From JAAZKO01 sp964432115 (GTDB lineage: Bacteria > Patescibacteriota > Microgenomatia > UBA1400 > PJMF01), in NCBI GenBank assembly GCA_964432115.1, contig CAYSMC010000033.1, forward strand, positions 1 to 64,000: DNA of 64,000 nt, written 5' to 3'. The position numbers and the translations under genes are program-made. The notes beneath the pieces are model-generated. The model was given only the letters and a program-made list of their open reading frames with translations. It was not told the origin of the DNA and made no database searches. Shown in pieces: positions 61,863 through 64,000 of this stretch (within the stretch, counting starts at the first letter, position 1; each line of letters starts with the position of its first letter).

Positions 61863-62939
61863 ATGCAAAATTTAACAGTGGCTATTATTGGTTCAGGACC
61901 AGCCGGTCTGACAGCAGGAATTTATTTGGGTCGAGCTTTATTAAAACCCACCTTGTTTAGTGGCTTGAATATTGGTGGTCAGTTAATGTTTACTCGCGAT
62001 GTTGAAAATTTTCCTGGTTTTCCAGATGGAATGCGTGGTCCAGAATTTATGATGAATTTAAAAAAACAAGCAACTAAATTTGATACAGAAATTCATCATG
62101 AGCAAATCACGGCCGTGGATTTTAATCAAGAACCTTTTCGCTTGTGGACTTCTTTACCAAACAACATGGAGTTTAAGGATCTACAAGATTTATCAAAGCA
62201 AGAACTGTTAAAAGTCACTGAATTAATTAAAAAAAATCAGGAAGCAGATTATAGTGCTCGTAGTGTATTGATTACTACTGGAGCTGAACACATTAAACTT
62301 GCTGTTCCTGGAGAAAAAGAATTTTTGGGTAAGGGTGTGGGTTTTTGTGCGGTTTGTGATGGAGCTTTTTATCGAAATAAAAAAGTATTTGTAGTGGGTG
62401 GAGGTGATACTGCTTTGGGTGATGCCTTAGTGTTGAGTAAATTCACCGACCAAGTATTTATTATTCATCGTCGAGATCAATTTCGTGCTAGTAAAATTTT
62501 GCAAAAGCAAGTTTTAGCTGATGAAAAATTTAAAATTTTATGGAATACAGAAGTTAAAGAGATAATTGGTGATAAACAGCGAATTACTGCTTTAAAACTT
62601 GCGCGAGAAGGAAAAGAGGAAAAAGTTGTTGCTGATGGAATATTTGTTGCTATTGGTTATAATCCCAACAGCACTTTGTTTACAAATCAGCTAAAAATGG
62701 ATGATCATGCTTATATTATGACTAGGCAATTTGGTAGTGAAATAGCTGTCAAGGAATTAATTCAAGACCATGAAGAAAGTTCAGCTAATTATTTTCCAAC
62801 AATGACTTCGGTGCCTGGGGTATTTGCCGCGGGTGATATAACCGATAGTCGTTATCATCAGGCAATAGTTGCAGCGGGTTCTGGAGCAATGGCTGCTATC
62901 GACGTTGAACGCTGGTTGGAAATGATCAATGACGGTTAA
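61863..62939 (+). CDS. trxB: Thioredoxin reductase
   Basis: A 358-residue flavoenzyme. The FAD motif is GSGPAGLTAGIY (about 10-21), the redox CAVC lies in FCAVCDGAFY, the NADPH motif is VGGGDTALGDAL with HRRDQFRA, and the C-terminal FAD block is GDITDSRYHQAIVAAGSG. It transfers electrons from NADPH to thioredoxin. It is longer than the usual 310-320 residues because of insertions around FKDLQDLSKQELLKVTELIKKN and before the last FAD block (LIQDHEESSANYFPT). A Shine-Dalgarno GGAAAGAG precedes the ATG. Confidence 0.93.
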   Translation: MQNLTVAIIGSGPAGLTAGIYLGRALLKPTLFSGLNIGGQLMFTRDVENFPGFPDGMRGPEFMMNLKKQATKFDTEIHHEQITAVDFNQEPFRLWTSLPNNMEFKDLQDLSKQELLKVTELIKKNQEADYSARSVLITTGAEHIKLAVPGEKEFLGKGVGFCAVCDGAFYRNKKVFVVGGGDTALGDALVLSKFTDQVFIIHRRDQFRASKILQKQVLADEKFKILWNTEVKEIIGDKQRITALKLAREGKEEKVVADGIFVAIGYNPNSTLFTNQLKMDDHAYIMTRQFGSEIAVKELIQDHEESSANYFPTMTSVPGVFAAGDITDSRYHQAIVAAGSGAMAAIDVERWLEMINDG

Positions 62940-62948
62940 AAAATATGC

Positions 62949-63824
62949 TTATTGTTGCTCGATAAATTTTTTAATTTCCTGCCACATGATTTCATCATCT
63001 CTAGCAACAGTCAGATTGGCCAGCAACCAACCCAAAGGATAACCGCCATCGAGATATTCTCCCTGAGGTTGGTGAATGACTACTTTTTCAGTCAGAGCAA
63101 GTTGGTTAACAGTATCGGTAATATACAGCTCTCCAGATTGAGGATTGGTTTGTTGCACATCGATTAAATCAAAAACTGATTGAGGTAGAATGTATTTACT
63201 GATGTTAGCGAGATTAGATGGAGCAGTACCCGGTTTAGGTTTTTCAATTAAAGCTTGTAAATAACGAAAGTTATTTTCTTGAGCTAGTTGTGTTACTCCA
63301 TAGCGATGCAGTGATTCATCTGGTTTTTCAATGCAGGTGACCAAACCGCTAGCTCCAGATTTTTCATAGGTATCGATCATAGCTGCCACTTCGCTTCGAC
63401 CATTGTGGTTATAAATAAAGTCATCACCCATTAAAACCAAAAATGCTGCTTCATCTTTTAAATATTCTTTGGCTAATTGGACAGGAACAGCAGTGCCATA
63501 ATCGTCGGCATCACTTTGCCTAATAAAATGAAAATTAGCTTTTTGATGAATATTTTTGATTGAGTCATAAAGTTCTAATTTATTATTTTTTTTCAGATAT
63601 TGATATAGTCTTTGATTTTCTCGATAATAATGCAGGACTTGGTAGTTATGTTCACTGATGACAAAAATAATATCGCTAATGCCAGCCTTGATACAGTCTT
63701 CTACCACGTAGTCGATAAGTGGTCGATCTAAAATAGGTAGCATCTCTTTTTGAATAGTTTTACTGATGGGTAAAAATCTGGTGCCAAAACCAGCTGAAGT
63801 AATGACTGCTTTATTAATTTTCAT
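62949..63824 (-). CDS. galU: UTP--glucose-1-phosphate uridylyltransferase
   Basis: The 291-residue product makes UDP-glucose from UTP and glucose-1-phosphate. Diagnostic blocks are AVITSAGFGTRFLPISKTIQKEMLPI (nucleotide loop), YVVEDCIKAGISDIIFV, RQSDADDYGTAVPVQLAK, VLMGDDFIY, VTCIEKPDESLHRYGV, SGELYITDTVNQL and GEYLDGGYPLGWLLANL. The family usually has G-x-GTR-x-LP-x-TK; here the equivalent is GFGTRFLPISK. It supplies sugar nucleotide to the glycosyltransferases of the 39-49 kb region. It converges with trxB 9 bases away. Confidence 0.93.
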   Translation of the reverse strand: MKINKAVITSAGFGTRFLPISKTIQKEMLPILDRPLIDYVVEDCIKAGISDIIFVISEHNYQVLHYYRENQRLYQYLKKNNKLELYDSIKNIHQKANFHFIRQSDADDYGTAVPVQLAKEYLKDEAAFLVLMGDDFIYNHNGRSEVAAMIDTYEKSGASGLVTCIEKPDESLHRYGVTQLAQENNFRYLQALIEKPKPGTAPSNLANISKYILPQSVFDLIDVQQTNPQSGELYITDTVNQLALTEKVVIHQPQGEYLDGGYPLGWLLANLTVARDDEIMWQEIKKFIEQQ

Positions 63825-63865
63825 ATTTTATCTTTTTAACACATTTTTGTATAATTGTTAAGTTT

Positions 63866-64000
63866 ATGCAGTTTATTTTAGCATCACAATCACCCCAACG
63901 GGCAAGGCTTTTAGCAACTTTACCTTATCGATTTAAAATTTATCCAGCAAATATTGATGAATCAACAATTATTTTTAAAAATCATCAAGATAAAGCCAAA
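63866..64000 (+). CDS. maf: Maf-like nucleotide pyrophosphatase, N-terminal part (partial)
   Basis: An open frame runs from ATG 63866 to the right edge and gives 45 residues beginning MQFILASQSPQRARLLATL. This matches the start of Maf proteins (LASxSPRRxxLL), which hydrolyse non-canonical nucleoside triphosphates. TATAAT at 63850-63855 lies 10 bases before the ATG. Confidence 0.82.
   Translation, partial: MQFILASQSPQRARLLATLPYRFKIYPANIDESTIIFKNHQDKAK

Noticed and set aside
1..64000. CRISPR array, insertion sequence, prophage or rRNA operon
   Set aside because: No regularly spaced repeats, transposase, integrase, phage structural genes or rRNA segments were seen on reading both strands.

Overview
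The window is low-GC, densely packed bacterial DNA. It has about sixty genes, short intergenic gaps, no rRNA, no CRISPR array and no recognisable transposase or integrase. The gene mix suggests a member of the Candidate Phyla Radiation (Patescibacteria) with a Gram-positive-like envelope. It has a sortase next to a TPDTG-tailed surface protein, an LCP-family protein, a D-Ala-D-Ala ligase-like ATP-grasp enzyme, many single-pass anchored Cys-rich proteins of unknown function, and no biosynthetic operons. This placement is inference; no rRNA or ribosomal protein is available to fix the lineage. TGA is an ordinary stop here (for example at the ends of dnaG, queA and the GH13 gene).

Layout. 1-3.1 kb: tail of a secreted protein, then an ABC exporter of the MacB/FtsX type whose permease is broken by one in-frame TGA inside an SH3b domain. 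3.1-7.8 kb (minus strand): a nuclease-like protein, a 5'-nucleotidase, a MazG-like protein, pcm and a GH13 glycosidase. 8-11.6 kb: anchored proteins, including an S41-type protease homologue carrying a degenerate J domain. 11.7-15.4 kb: two GH130 proteins with three GH130 modules. 15.4-26.9 kb: Ca-type P-ATPase, ABC exporter, oxoamine synthase, YibE/F protein, an orphan gene behind a cobalamin riboswitch, acyltransferase, LCP protein, PH-like membrane protein. 26.9-34.7 kb: housekeeping run (queA, helicase, pseudouridine synthase, HAD, typA, frameshifted rarA, peroxiredoxin). 34.7-37.9 kb: tRNA-Arg, two tRNA-Ser and small enzymes. 37.9-49 kb: cell-surface region (anchored beta-domain protein, GT-C enzymes, sortase and substrate, a compositionally foreign lipoprotein cassette, GT4). 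49-52.5 kb: VirD4/HerA-like ATPase, GIY-YIG nuclease, SDR dehydrogenase. 52.5-54.3 kb: hsp20-htrA operon behind a CIRCE-like operator. 54.3-64 kb: DUF4430 plus membrane protein, mscL, ATP-grasp, GNAT, CapA, methyltransferase, dnaG, a CsoR-family regulator with thioredoxin and thioredoxin reductase, galU and the start of maf.

Two expression modes are visible. Many genes on both strands have a -10 hexamer ending 6-8 bases before the start codon (ATG, GTG and apparently one CTG), which implies leaderless mRNAs. A minority (hsp20, htrA, trx, the riboswitch gene, the lipoprotein, the oxoamine synthase) have real leaders with a Shine-Dalgarno sequence, and several of these carry recognisable regulatory elements. 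The most notable items are the J-domain/S41 fusion with Trp at the catalytic Lys position, the orphan protein under a cobalamin riboswitch, the two-Cys CsoR-family regulator ahead of trx-trxB with an operator over its own promoter, the structured leader with a two-codon ORF in the foreign lipoprotein cassette, and an 18-base element shared by two surface-protein promoters.
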